Of a stretch of 64,000 bases of DNA, positions 11,001 through 22,443 are shown piece after piece (the first letter of the stretch is position 1; each line of letters opens with the position of its first letter). Source of the DNA: Marisa cornuarietis. Taxonomy: Eukaryota; Mollusca; Gastropoda; Architaenioglossa; Ampullariidae. Under the pieces are notes generated by a model. The model was not told where the DNA came from, did not search any database, and saw nothing but the letters and a program-made list of their open reading frames with translations. Position numbers and translations under genes: made by a program. Where the stretch lies: assembly GCA_004794655.1 (NCBI GenBank), contig SMMW01000555.1, positions 1,488,001 to 1,552,000 of the forward strand, read 5' to 3'.

Positions 11001-13292
11001 GATAGACCTAGGTGGTAGGTCTGACGCCTGCTTGGGCAAAGTTAGTAGCCGGATGTAATGGAGGTAAAGACATTATCCACCGTCACACATCTTTCACCTA
11101 GCGCTGGTGTAACAACATGTTCTTAGTTAACCCTGAAACAGAGTGTGTGAGTGTAAAGGTGAATATCGTTTAGCTTGTAAAGACGAACAGTGACTCTAGC
11201 CGTTAACATTAATTTATATTAATATTCTATTAAACCTTTGTTAGTTGCATGCGGGAGCTTCGGACGAGTAATTTGATTTGTGTTTGACTTTGGAAGTTCT
11301 GTGCAGTGTATCCCACAGCGAGGGGCACGACAAAAGTCACTTCAATTGACGGCGAGTTATTGTATTTGCGAGGGAAGCATTTTAGCGCTGCATATCAAGT
11401 ATCGCTATCATCGCAATCATCGCAATCGTCGCTATTGCTGTATTGCTGCATCTCAACTTTAGCTGTTTCGTCACTATTACCTCAACTATTCTTAGTACAA
11501 TTATCACCATCATCCCGATCATCACTATCACTAATACCCAGTACTGTACGCAATCAGCGATTCGAAGATTACCCTGGTTGGTAGATACACGAGTGTACAT
11601 CCAGTCATCTGTTCAGCAGCCTTTGTATTTGTGGCTACGGACATGTAGTTGGCATTTGCAACTTTGTTTTTCTCTTCATCGCCATTCATCACTTGTCAAG
11701 ACATCGGCCGCTGCTACATCAATCTCGTGAGCTTAACCATCGGGGCAGGAGCGTGGCAGATCAGTCAGTCAGTCAGTCAGTTAGTCGTCCCTTGCCTCGT
11801 GGTGTCCTGCGAGTGTGGCAATCTTGTTTCCTTTCCGTTTCGGCGAACAGAGTCCACGTGTCGCATCCGTCGGCACTACAAGGGATTTGTACAGCTTGTA
11901 CTTGGTAGTGAACCTTATCTTGTGGCTGTACCAGATCCTATCTAGCCTAGCTATTGCTGCTGTTGCTGTTGCGATCCTGATGCTGATATCTAGCTCGGAG
12001 CTGCCGTCCTTGAAGAGGGTGGCGCCAAAGTACTTGAAGCTGCTTACCTCTTCGAGTTGTACCCCGTTCATGAAGATCTCTGCCTTGCCGTTGCCATTGA
12101 TCATAACTTTCCTCTTTTCATATGCGTTTGAGCTGTCTGTCAGTCTGTTGGTGAGGTCTTGCAGTTCGTCTTTGTTAGTACCTGCGAACAGATCTATGAC
12201 ATCTGCAAAGCGTAGGTTGCAGATTGATCTTCCACCAACTGAAATGGAAGTATGATGGACATGTAGAGCTTCGAGCATGATCTTTTCCAAGATTATATTG
12301 AACAGCACGGGTGATAGGGTACATCCTTGACGTACCCCTACTGTGGTGCAAAAGTAAGCTCCTGTTTGGTTGTTCAGCAGTACTGTACTCGTTGAGCTGT
12401 TATACAGCGCCTCACAACTTGGACGAGGGCTTCTTCGATGTTGAATTTCCGCATCATATGCCATAGCCCCTCATGCTAGACTATGTCAAATGCCTTTTTA
12501 AAGTCAATGAAGTTGTGGTAAGATAAGTGTGACAGAAAAGTGACAGTGATTCGGCAGTGTCCTTAGTCTGTGTCACCTGCTATGGCACACTGCTTCGTTT
12601 ATCATCCCTTATTAGAGCAGTTTTCGTCTCTTTCATTTTAGACATTAAATGTGTTAAACGTTGATCAGCCCGTCTTTTGTTGTTGAAGAAGGAGAGTAGT
12701 GAAGCGTGGACGCATTCACACATGTTCACGCACCCCCCGGAAGCACACATATGAGCACTCCTCACTATAACCTTACAATAAGACACGCGGATGACGTAAC
12801 TGCTTGCTTTCATTCCGATGCGTCCCTTTTTTACTTTTTACCAGGTATAAAGTAGGTGCCAATCAACAAATAAAATTTTTTTAGGTGAAACCCTGCCTTT
12901 ATTCTGCATACTTATGTATATCTGTCGAAACACAGAGAACATAGAACATAGTAGTTTTTTTTCAGCAAAGAAAAAAACCGCCGACTGTATTAAAACGTTA
13001 TTGGTAAGTGCGATATCTCACTCCTCTCCCGCCAATGATAAAGGAGACCAGGGTTACCTCTAGGATTTTTTTGTCAAAAACTATTGAGAAACTACAGCAT
13101 GACACCATAAATCACATCTTTTGTTTAAAAGGAAATGTGCACATAAGCTTTTCTGAGATGGCGATCAACATATATCACGTGCTTGTAAGTGCATCATATA
13201 TGTGTGTGCATGATCTACTTACCTCCCACAATCAAAGTTGGCAGAAGCGAGGCGCACACAAGGAGACTGAGGGCGAGTGTCATGGTTGCCAT
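8074..13292 (-). CDS. Gene A: secreted Cys-rich protein, short-chain collagen C4-like domain (3 exons)
   Basis: Coding exons on the minus strand: 13292-13223, 9237-9175 and 8531-8074 (70 + 63 + 458 nt = 196 aa plus stop), each intron GT-AG and phase 1. Exon 1 encodes only a signal peptide (MATMTLALSLLVCASLLPTL). Exon 2 encodes 'TVYTRWGSETC...TTVYSG'. Exon 3 encodes 'YVAGS...GANYLCL', 'YGTEYEV', 'ALCAVCFV', 'PGTNKCPSGWTSEYTGLLMS', 'TEYICVD', 'GSLPCPPY' and 'CVVCSN'. This motif order is what I know from the non-collagenous C-terminal domain of short-chain collagen C4-like proteins of sponges, cnidarians and molluscs. No Gly-X-Y repeat is present, so it is the domain alone. Ten cysteines remain after the signal peptide, suggesting disulphides and extracellular action. 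Function is unknown. Intron 1 (about 4 kb) has accumulated LINE fragments. The paralogue is gene B. Confidence 0.85.
8608..8872. mobile_element. MITE-like element with terminal inverted repeats, copy 1
   Basis: A 265-bp element in intron 2 of gene A. The left end 'gggccagttgaacaacac' is the near-perfect reverse complement of the right end 'gtgttgtgcaactggcccc'; the inverted repeats continue for about 25 bp into 'atttctaa/ttagaaa'. The interior is collinear with 19393-19658, and a lone end lies at 62848-62874. It has no coding capacity. The structure fits a non-autonomous DNA transposon. No clear target-site duplication is visible. Confidence 0.75.
9380..9925 (-). mobile_element. 5'-truncated RTE-like LINE, 3' end copy 1
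   Basis: The minus strand encodes a decayed C-terminal region of a non-LTR retrotransposon: 'HDTLSKTVLQGTLEGGRRRG' followed by 'GQRKNWLTNV', a conserved tail block of RTE/BovB-like reverse transcriptases. The 3' end is a short (GACT)n-type tandem tail (plus strand cagtcagtcagtc at 9382-9394) instead of poly-A. The last 150 bp match 11760-11950. It lies within intron 1 of gene A. Confidence 0.75.
11760..12545 (-). mobile_element. RTE-like reverse transcriptase fragment, copy 2
   Basis: The minus-strand reading contains 'YHNFIDFKKAFD' (motif A), 'GVRQGCTLSPVLFNIILEKI' (motif B) and 'LRFADVIDLFAGTN', where the catalytic FADD has become FADV. A thumb region follows: 'FMNGVQLEEVSSFKYFG', 'ISIRIATATAAIARL', 'KYKLYKSLV'. 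The C-terminal part seen in the copy at 9380 is deleted, joining the thumb directly to the tail. The 3' tail is again (GACT)n (plus strand 11761-11782). It is inactive, truncated at both ends, and lies in intron 1 of gene A. Clade assignment is by motif style only. Confidence 0.8.
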
Positions 13293-13345
13293 CAGGTATT
13301 GAATTAGTCGATCTCGAAGGTGAAGCAGACATGGTCCTGCCTGTA

Positions 13346-13353
13346 CTTATATA
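13346..13353 (-). promoter_or_regulatory. TATA box of gene A
   Basis: TATATAAG on the minus strand, 54-61 bases upstream of the predicted ATG at 13292. The paralogue has the same word at the same distance (18410-18417 relative to 18356), which supports both start codons and both promoters. Confidence 0.7.
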
Positions 13354-14739
13354 GTCAGCTTTCTAAAGACAGAATACAATGAAGATGACAACTGTTTCGC
13401 ATCAGAGGGAGTAATTAGTTTCCTATTAAAGCAACAAATTGATCTGTGGTTTCACATTTGTGAGATCAACAACAGACCTGTCAGTCGTATCATCAATCAG
13501 ATCTTTCCTCTTTGTATAGTGTGTGGCAGATGTCAGTAAGAGTGGTCAATAAAACGAAATATCCAGGAGCAATTCCCCACTGTTCTTTTTGCCTTTAATT
13601 ACCGCAGGTAAAAAGTAGGACATTTCCATTTATCCCCCAACCTTTACCCTTATATTTCTCTTGCCACCGCCGAACGACCGACGACCAACAGATATACAGA
13701 CAATGATATCTGATCTGCGCTGATATTGAACTGCCACACCTAAACTACATTTATGTCCATCCTGCCATGCATTCATTAGGGCGCTTTTGTGAAGAGAGAG
13801 AGAGAGAACTGAAAAGGTCTATTTCGATGATTCCATGGACTAATAACTATACTGTGTTGAGTTCTACCCAGTTGTTAGAAAATGTGATCCTGCCAGTTGG
13901 TGGCTGTCATCACCAGTGACATCCCACACAAGTCTGCCTGAGTTGAAATCACACCAACGTGTGGAAAATATTGAGGGGGATCAGGTACCTGTATGACTGT
14001 TTAAGGTCGCGCGTTGATGGTGGTGAGCTGTGCATCCCACACTTAAGGTAGTTGACATTTCTAGGACCGTTGGTGCAATAGTGATATCAAGTTATTTCGC
14101 CTGTCTTAAAAAAATCTGTCACAACTTTGAATTGCACTACAAAATCCTAATCCCAGTGTCTGTATAGGTGTCTGTGTCTGTATAAATGTCTGTGTGTCTT
14201 ACACGTATTTGTGTGCGTGTCTGTGTCTGCATACGTGTTTTCAAACCCTGTGAACAAAATTTTGACGTCAGACAGCGACTGTGTTTGTGTAGAGCTCACA
14301 ACAGACGACGGGTTGCAAATCACCTGTGAATAACAAAAGATTAACATTCTGATTCTGCTGTTCCAAAGAGGTGAGAATGTAAAGAAAGCTGAGAAAAAGA
14401 GAACTTTTTGTTGTCATTGAAAGCCCGCTCTGAGGCGACTAGTTTCATAGATGTGTGAAGTTCATTCAGTGAAGGTATGGTGTGAAGGGATGAGTGAGGA
14501 GATTTATATTTGTGTGACGGTGCTCTTTACTGGACTTTTTTGAAGTGACCAGTGAACTTACTTCCTGTACTTGAGAGACGTTGTATGGACGTACGCATCG
14601 GTTTGTGTGGAAATGATGACGAGAGAACAAATATATCAATTATAATAATAAGCACATTTATATCATTTATATCAGTAAAAAAACTTATGAATAATAAGCA
14701 ATGAGAAATAATGACAAAGACTACACGTTTTAGAATAAG
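13354..14739. other. Gene A upstream region, no gene seen
   Basis: Contains a short (GA)n run at about 13795-13808 and a region near 14150-14240 rich in 'tgtctgtgt'. A block at about 13740-13810 resembles 15568-15640. No supported coding exon. Confidence 0.4.
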
Positions 14740-15940
14740 GAAGATAATTACTCTGTACCAAGAGTGATATTCAAAGACAGTGGATAAAAAAAAGTTCGAT
14801 TTGTAGCGAATCATTTTCGTGAGTGTCATTCGCACCTTTGGTGGCCTTCCCTGGGGTGGGTTGGTACAAGATTTTAACTATTCATTTATTAATTGTTATA
14901 ATAATAGTTAATTATCATTTAAAAAACCACTGGCATGTCGTGTTGTATGTTGAAGGAAAGAACGCGTAGAAATGTCGCAACCTTGAGTGGTGAAGTAGTG
15001 ACAGCGCAAACAGAAGCTATTTTTTGTAGTCGGTTTTACGTTTGCGGTTTCGACTTTGAAGTACGTGTGATACGTGCGACACGTGGGAGCAGCCGGAGCC
15101 GCTATGTGATCCTTGTCGTGTGACGGCCGGTAACCTTTTCACTTGTTTGTGGCCAGTAAACCGCGTACAGTAGCATTGGATGCTTTGGTGATTTCCTTTC
15201 AAAACTCGACAGACCAGTGAAGGAAACACCACACGTGACGGGGACTGGTAGGGAGGGGGATGATGGCAGTCAGGCGGCGATATTTTTTTGCAGAAAATTC
15301 TTGGTCAGGGCTATGTAAATTGTTCAGATCATGATGCAGCGCTCTGGTGACCGTGCTGACACCGGTCATGGTAAATTGTAAGCTTTCAGCTCTACCTGGT
15401 CACAATACTCATCAAACAATACTTTGTGACCACACATGAATTTGAGCATACCAATCCTAAAGTAACGTTACTGTACTGTACACTGCGTGTTGCAGACGTG
15501 ATTTCATAATGGGATAATTTGCATAGATCTATTCTCCAAGTTCGTGAAAGGTATTCCGAGAGGATTATTACTCCTAAACTACATTTTTCTCTATCATGGC
15601 ATGATGGATTTATTAAGGCGCTTGTGTGCAAAGAGAGTGGGGAAGAAAAGACGACCAGAGAGTGAGAAAAAAGGGTAGCGAGTGAAGAGGGAAGGAAATA
15701 AGAGGAAGAAAGAGAGGAAGAGAATTAGCGAGATAAAGAATGAAGGGAGAGAGAAGGAGAAAATGCATGAAGAGAGAAAGAGAACGGAAGACGTAAGTTG
15801 AGATGATGATTGTAGTAGTAGAAGATATAGAGAAAGAATTAATGGCAATAAAAAATAAAAAATGGGCAAAGAGAGGACATCTAATTTCTAATGGCCTTGC
15901 AAGCAAGTGATCAACTATCGTTCATTGTTCGAGCTTGTGT
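14740..15940. repeat. Dispersed duplication, copy 2 (partner 1690-2940)
   Basis: See the partner entry. This copy lacks the SINE and has an expanded purine-rich stretch (about 15625-15840, AGAGA/GGAAG). It lies between genes A and B. No coding content was recognised. Confidence 0.6.
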
Positions 15941-16082
15941 CATATCACATCTGTTACCAGTTTATTGCCATTGCGTGTTCCTGCTGTCTGTCAGAAGACT
16001 CGAAGACTAACAATGCAAAATAGACACACTTCTGTCTTAGTTTACAAACAGTGCACCCACAAAATCTGTCTCGCGCGCAAAC

Positions 16083-16170
<88 letters not shown>
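16083..16170. repeat. (CA)n microsatellite
   Basis: Long uninterrupted CA dinucleotide tract; a second, (TG)n, lies at about 16369-16410. Open frames over it are repeat artefacts. Confidence 0.95.
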
Positions 16171-16172
<2 letters not shown>

Positions 16173-16365
16173 TACACATGGATATTAAACACAGATAAAA
16201 AATTATACTGTTTTATTTCAAACCTAAACGCTTTTCTGTAACTATAAAAACTGAGAAATTTAACTACTTGTTAATGAAGAGGGTTTAACATCTACAACTT
16301 TCCCAATGTTTCTAAATCTGAGAACCTACACATACAATAATCTCTTTACTTTCTTTTGATACGAG

Positions 16366-16412
<47 letters not shown>

Positions 16413-16742
16413 TGAAGCCGAAGGTTGATGTCAAAGCGCATTGAGCTTTCTGGTTTCACCTTCTTGTAATCAAGTTACCACTACTGTTGGCAGGCAGAGC
16501 CTCAAGCATTACATAGTTTGAGGTTGATAACAAAGGAGACTTCTGCTGAGTGTCTGCAGATAGTATATCACTTGACATTCGTCGGAAAAACTATTTCTAT
16601 ATCAAATGCATGTATTCTTGGGATAAAATACATTTGAAGCAAAATTAAGAGAAACTAAACAAACGTGTAAATAAAAGAAGCACAATGTCAAAAAGAAGTG
16701 AAACAAGTGGTTATCAGTGATCATGGGACGGGCTGACCTGTT

Positions 16743-18356
16743 TTACTTAGAACAAACAACGCATGTGAAGATGCTGCCCTTTATGTAAGGACCACAGGGC
16801 AGACTGCCGCATACACCAGTGACGTAGTACAGCAGCCGGCCATTCTGGTCAGCGCTCGAGGCGATGCGACCTTCCAGTTTTCTGTCCACGCAGATGTACT
16901 CCGTTGCCCCGGCGTGTCCGTCGTACCCGCTCATAAGTAAACCCGTGTACTCGGAGGTCCACCCAGACGGACACATGTTTGTGCCGGGTACCATGATGTT
17001 AGCCGAGCGGTTGTTGACGAAACACACGGCACACAGCGCGTCATAGTTGTTCTCTGCCCGTGTCGTCACTTCGTATTCCGCGCCGTACAAGGTGGCGACG
17101 TAGGCAGGCAACGCTTCTGAACTGGCCACTGGCTGAGGGGTTAGACACAGGTAGTTGGCTCCTGCTCCCGGTATTGTGTAGAGACTGCCAGCCACATAGC
17201 CTTTTACACATCAAACTTTAAGCTGTTAATCTGAGTAATTCAAAACATTTAAACAATAAGAAATAAGTAATAATAAGTAGGGAGTCAAGGTTTGACAGAG
17301 GTATAAAGTGACAAGAGTTTAATAGCATACAAATTCGAAACTTGAAAGGTAATTTGTTAAAAAATTTATGAGAATACAATATTAAACGATATACATATGT
17401 ATAACTTGTATAAATTACAAAGAAATATGCAATCAAAATATTTATATATTCTTGGAATAATGTTTAGGCCTACTAATAATGTTGCTTCATCTTCTAGTCA
17501 AGTTGCCGCATGTAAAGATTTTGTGCAGTAGCCATTGGCCTCGCATTCACATCAATCCCTTGGCTAATCTTTCCGTTTCCCTATATTTCTATTTTTCCTC
17601 TATCACGAAGACACTAAAAGTCTTGCTTTAAGGTAAGTCTTGCCTTATTAAGTTCACTTACCTGAGTACACTGTCGCATCTCGCCGAGAACATCTGCTGC
17701 TTCCCCAGTGGGTGTACACAGTACCTAAACAGCATTGATAGGGGTAAAATGGTTTTCAACATATATGCCGCGCAGCATACGGCTTGTAAGATTTTAAAGG
17801 AACAGAGCGTTTAATAGTTACAGGTAAAGACTATAAACCTATACACGCTGTGAGAAATGGCCAAACCCCGATGGATGTCATAAACGTGAATGGATGCCTA
17901 GTTGATTTCACCTCCCAGCTGTTCAGCTGGCTGTAAGTGTGAAATCTCCTTTAAGTGGAAGCAGTCATCCTCTCAAACTTAACATCAACTGACTCCTGTC
18001 TTGACCTCCTTACAGACTGACATCAAGATTTTGTTGTTTTAATATACGAAGTTTTCTGGCAGGTATATATATATATATGCAGACAATGTAAATTTAGTTT
18101 TACAAATAAAGTGTGAAAGGCGTACTTAATGTGAGAGTGTGTGAGAGTGTGTTAGAACCTATGAAATTGCTTAAGAGTGCCTAGGTACGTTTTTATGCTT
18201 CTTTTATTGAATGGCATGATAGATGCATGTATTTTCGAAAGGCATGGTGGGTAGCTGAGTGTGTCTGCTCTTTGTCCCGTGCTTACCTCCCAATGCCACA
18301 GGCAGAACTGACGCCCACATGTAGAGGAAGACGGTGAGTTTGTTAACTGATATCAT
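16743..18356 (-). CDS. Gene B: secreted Cys-rich protein, short-chain collagen C4-like domain (3 exons)
   Basis: Exons 18356-18287, 17724-17662 and 17200-16743 (70 + 63 + 458 nt, exactly the lengths in gene A), giving 196 aa plus stop; introns GT-AG, phase 1. Exon 1 is a signal peptide (MISVNKLTVFLYMWASVLPV). Exon 2 reads 'TVYTHWGSSRC...ATVYSG'. Exon 3 contains 'GANYLCL', 'YGAEYEVTTRAENNYDALC', 'NNRSANIMVPGTNMCPSGWT', 'GHAGATEYICVD' and 'GSLPCGPY', ending 'CVVCSK'. All ten mature cysteines of gene A are kept. Introns are short (about 0.46 and 0.56 kb). The middle of exon 3 is almost identical to gene A, while both ends, exon 2 and the signal peptide differ strongly. Probably extracellular; specific function unknown. 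Confidence 0.86.
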
Positions 18357-18409
18357 GGTGCTCTGTTTGACGTCAACGTCTGGTTGAGGATAATGTGATG
18401 TTGAAGGGG

Positions 18410-18417
18410 CTTATATA
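18410..18417 (-). promoter_or_regulatory. TATA box of gene B
   Basis: TATATAAG on the minus strand, 54-61 bases upstream of the ATG at 18356; identical word and spacing to gene A. Confidence 0.7.
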
Positions 18418-19392
18418 GCGAGACAGACAAGTAGCTTTAGATAGGCTTTAGAGAGTGTACGAAAATAGTTTTATTAACTAAAATATAGTCACGTTATCAA
18501 GAAAGTTAAATAAAACGCACTGGTCTATGTCGTCGATAATGCGATTCTGAACGACCAATGAGAATCGGTCAGCAACTGCCGATCCGGGATCCGTTTGAAA
18601 GCGTGAACCATCGTGCAAAGCAGTTAAAATCTACTTATTTCCGTAAACAAGTGATTGGTCATGAGATGACACAGCACGGATCCTGTTTTCCTCCCCAGGC
18701 GCCAGAAATCCTGTTTATTTGGAAACGCTTGAAATCCTATTTACTTAGAGACGCCAGAAATCTTGTTTACTGACATCAGAAGGTGACTTTGGACAGAACA
18801 TCACGAGAAATCCCCCGAGTGGAGTCACCAGAAAAAAAGTTTCTTGCATAATAGCCAAGATTTTGATCATCTGTTGAAAATTTTTTTATCAGTTTGAGCA
18901 TCCAGTACGTGGTACCTTTTAAAACTTTATGACTTGATTTATGTCTAAAATTTGACGAAGCAGGTATATAGTTATCACACATTGATGGCGTTAAATGCTC
19001 TCACGAGAGATCCGCATGCCTGGCAAGTGAACAGCCCTACACATTCACCCCTCACCTTACACTCGCCTCCCCTCAAACAATCTTCACACACGCCAACAAG
19101 CACTAACGCAGAAAGATAGAGAGAGAAAGAAAAGTTAGAGGGTGACACGCTATGTGAGCAAGTATGCATATCAACACCTACAGACACAATCAATCACAAA
19201 AATAAGCAAATATATATATTTTTTCTGTTATAAACCTTTTTTATATTAAATGAGGAATAGAAGTGTGTTTTAAACATTTCATATCACTTTTCGAGTGACG
19301 TCTTACTTGTCTTTATAAGTAAATATAATTTTTTTTTGTTACAGCCAGAAACAAATGTGATTATAAAATAACGGAAAACCTGGCGGGGTCTT
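18418..19392. other. Gene B upstream region
   Basis: No gene supported. At about 18695-18785 there are three imperfect repeats of a block containing 'gccagaaatcctgtttatt'. Otherwise AT-rich. Confidence 0.4.
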
Positions 19393-19658
19393 GCGCCAGT
19401 TGCACGACACATTTCTAATTTTAAACACTTTTAGGCGTTAACTCTATTTAGATAATTAACTTAAAGTGCACACCACAATTCTAGAAATTTTTAAAACTAA
19501 AACTGCTTTAAGTAAGGTAAAGTTGTTTAAGTCTGACTTTCCGTCCTGTCAGTACAATTTTTTGTATGTTTTTCTGCAATGCATCAAAATGGCTAAGAAG
19601 AGATATTGCTTCTTTAGAACAGTTTTAAGGTTTAGAAACGTGTTGTGCAACTGGGCCC
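19393..19658. mobile_element. MITE-like element with terminal inverted repeats, copy 2
   Basis: Collinear with 8608-8872 over its whole length, with the same inverted termini (left 'gccagttgcacgacac', right 'gtgttgtgcaactgggccc'). It lies between gene B and the decayed third copy. Confidence 0.75.
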
Positions 19659-19699
19659 TTGTTTTGCTACCCTAACGAAAAAATCGTGTTTCCGTGTAT

Positions 19700-19952
19700 C
19701 ACATGGCGCAATGCAGAGTGTTGTTGAGGGAAGGAGGGCACGACTGATTGCCGCATGACGTTGTACAACAGTTAAAACTGGCAATGGAGCCGACGCAGGC
19801 CTCTGTCTGGCTGTCCATTTTGTCCATTCAGTTGTATACAGCGCGTGTTTAGTACCAGCGCATGAAGATACCAGCGTATTCAGAGCTCCACTCAGGTAGA
19901 GACTTGTTTATGCCAAGTACCTTGATTCTGGTCGTGTGGTGGTTTGAAAAAT

Positions 19953-20002
<50 letters not shown>

Positions 20003-20065
20003 AACACACACAATCGATCTTTGTGGTCGGGAAGTCACGTGAAGTAGACCCTAGACAGTGGAGAT
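19700..20065 (-). pseudogene. Decayed third copy of the collagen C4-like exon 3
   Basis: The plus strand retains homologous words in the order of genes A and B: 'gagtgttgttgagggaagga' (A: 'gatgttgttattcagataagga'), 'gccgcat...gacgttgtacaaca', 'gctgtcca', 'agcgtattcagagctccactc', 'gacttgtttatgccaagtacc' and 'gtggtggtttgaaaaatgacacac'. It has many indels and stops, and a (CA)n tract (about 19951-20010) interrupts it where the 'CAVCFV' codons would be. No exon 1 or 2 was found. It is a dead tandem paralogue. Confidence 0.7.
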
Positions 20066-20659
20066 GGTTTGTCAGTCCTCAGTGACTGAGAGGTCACATA
20101 AACTGGCAGTAGCCACAAACAACGAGACATTCAGTTTTGTAAAGTATTTGATTATTGAAATGATACTAAACACACACAGTTTGACATGAACATTGTCAGA
20201 CACGGAAAAAAATTAAATACAAATGTCAAGGTGTAATTACAAGAAAAAATGAGTTTGGCTCACACCTTTCCCACTGAAGATCCGGAAGAAAACCATTCTG
20301 TACGGGTAAAAAAAATTGCTAAGACATTATCTATCAGTTTTTGTGTTGGGACGAGCTTCAGTGTGTTTTAAATACAGCTCAAGGCCCAAAACTCCTGCGT
20401 AAAGGAGAACATTAATTAAGGCAAGTTGTCGTCCCTAGCTGTATTTAGTTAGTTTTCAACCAAATACAATGCACTGAACACTTGCGTCGATAATGCTCTG
20501 ATGATGTCACTCGACAACAAAACGTAGATGAAAGTTCTAGATGTGATTGTAAGTAAATAGTGGATCAGAGCTCTTGAGGCCATTGTGTAAGTAAATTGTT
20601 CTTTTGGAACCCAATCTTTTTATTGGAAACAAGTCAGTACGTTGGTATCTATCATTCTA
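20066..20659. other. Intergenic, no gene seen
   Basis: AT-rich with no recognisable feature before the LINE fragment. Confidence 0.4.
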
Positions 20660-21378
20660 GTGGCTGGCTGGCTTGAAGGTCAGCGCAAAGATAACAAAAA
20701 GTATGAGAGTGAACGCCAGAGTCCAAGAAAACATCAAACTAAATGGAGAAGAGATTGAGGAAGTTGACAGTTTTACCTATCTTGGGTCCAAGATTTCAAA
20801 CACCGGGGATGTCGAGGTGGAGATTCGAGACCGACTGGCGAAAGCCAGCCAGGCCTTCGCCTCACTCAGGAGCACATGGAAAGCAAAAAACATCAGCCAG
20901 AAGACCAAGCTGAGAATCTTCAAGTCAAATGTGATCAGCACCCTCCTTTATGGATCAAAATCATGGAAGATGACCAAAAACATCGGTAACAGGCTTGACG
21001 TCTTCCAAAACAGATGCCTCAGGCGCATACTTAACATCTTTTGGCCAAACACCATCACCAATGAAGAACTCCACATAAGAACTGAAACCGAGTCCATCAC
21101 CACGCAGGTTCAACGAAGGCGTTGGCGATGGATTAGACAAGTGCTCCGCCTGCAGACAGCAGACCTCTCCAGAATCGCCCTACGATGGACTCCAGACGGC
21201 CGAAGAAAACGAGGCCGCCCAAAGGAAACTTGGAGAAGAACAGTGGAAAGGGAGACGAAAGGAAAGTGCTGGACATGGGGTCGCCTGGAGCGGGTTTCAG
21301 CCGATTGACATCAGTGGCGGGCTCTGGTTGAGGCCATATGTGCAACTAGCACGAAGAGGATTGATTGATTTGATCTTT
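20660..21378 (+). mobile_element. 5'-truncated LINE: reverse transcriptase thumb and C-terminus
   Basis: Opens with 'LKVSAKITKSMRVNA', then 'EEVDSFTYLGSKISNTGDV', 'IRDRLAKASQAFASLRSTW', 'KLRIFKSNVISTLLYGSKSW', 'NRCLRRILNIFWPNTITNEE', 'QRRRWRWIRQVLRL', 'RWTPDGRRKRGRPKETWRRT' and 'WRALVEAICATS'. This is a very common C-terminal block of non-LTR retrotransposons. A shift at about 21305 separates the last 'WRALVEAICATS' block. The element ends in a (TTGA)n-like tail ('attgattgatttgat', 21361-21375). It lacks the RT catalytic core, so it is a dead 5' truncation. Confidence 0.85.
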
Positions 21379-22190
21379 AACCAATATACCATAAATTACA
21401 TAACAAAGCGATCAGAGAAAATATTGATACAATAAATATATGTAGCAAACATAGCATAGCGTTTGCGTAGGAAACAAACCAGGTAACAAAAGATAATAAG
21501 CATATACAAGCATGAAAAATAGCACACATTACAACAAATGGGATAACAGCTCGAGCTTAGGATAAGAGAACAGCAAATAAGTGGCTGTCGCCCTACATCA
21601 CTTCTACAGTCTTCTTGTTTGAAAATACCACCGGCACTTTCCATTCAAGGCACACAGCCACATGCGGGAAGAAATAGTGATACTTATTGTTCAAATAAAG
21701 CACAACACACTTTGCCACCGAATGTCAAAGGAAGAGCATACAAATGATAATCCTGTAGAGGAGCCCAGCCACAGGTTGACATCGAAGAGATGAAAGTCTC
21801 AAGGTTTTCTCTACTGATGACGGCTTGCCTCTGTAAATTGACGTCCTCATTTCTTCATTACATGTTATCTCCGTTCTGTGCCACCCGTGTTTCTAATTGA
21901 TCCACCATTATTTCTCCTGAATCAAAAGCAAAAATAGTTATGGTAAACATTCCTCCCATTAATCAGGTTTGAGGTTTACACATTCCTTTACAACAGGTGT
22001 GGGGAACATCCGGCCCGCAAAATTATTTGATCCGGCCAGGCCAAGGAAACCGCAGGCGAGACTCGAAGCTCAGTAAATCTCTGAAGCTTTATCCACAGCA
22101 AAGTAAATTTATATCATAAGTATTTATCTTTATTTAATTTATATTAAATGAGTCATGATCATAACATAAATTCTGAGGAACAAACAAGGA
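21379..22190. other. Intergenic, no gene seen
   Basis: AT-rich. No supported exon or RNA. A block at about 22000-22060 ('aacatccggcccgcaaaattatttgatccggcc' region) may be repeat debris. Confidence 0.35.
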
Positions 22191-22443
22191 ACCCCTCTTT
22201 CTGCTCTTGCTAATTTTCTACCATCTTTCTCTGCAGAATCCCTATATTTTATATGTTTTGTTACATGGTGTCTTTTTATGTTTTCCATCTTTGTTTTCTG
22301 TTTGTTGTCAGTACTGTCGTTTATTCTTACGCCCCTCGTTTTCTATCCATTTAGTTCATGTCTCTCTTGTTTTTAAGCGCTAACAGCATGCTCCCTATGA
22401 GTGTGAATATGCGCTATACAAATCTTCATTTATTATTATTATT
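22191..22443 (+). mobile_element. 3'-end fragment of the CR1/L2-type LINE
   Basis: Collinear with the 3' UTR of the element at 3360-6700 (about 6475-6697): pyrimidine-rich UTR, then 'taagcgcta', 'agcatgctc', 'tatgagtgtgaatatgcgct', 'atacaaatcttcatt' and (ATT)n. A typical 5' truncation. Confidence 0.85.
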
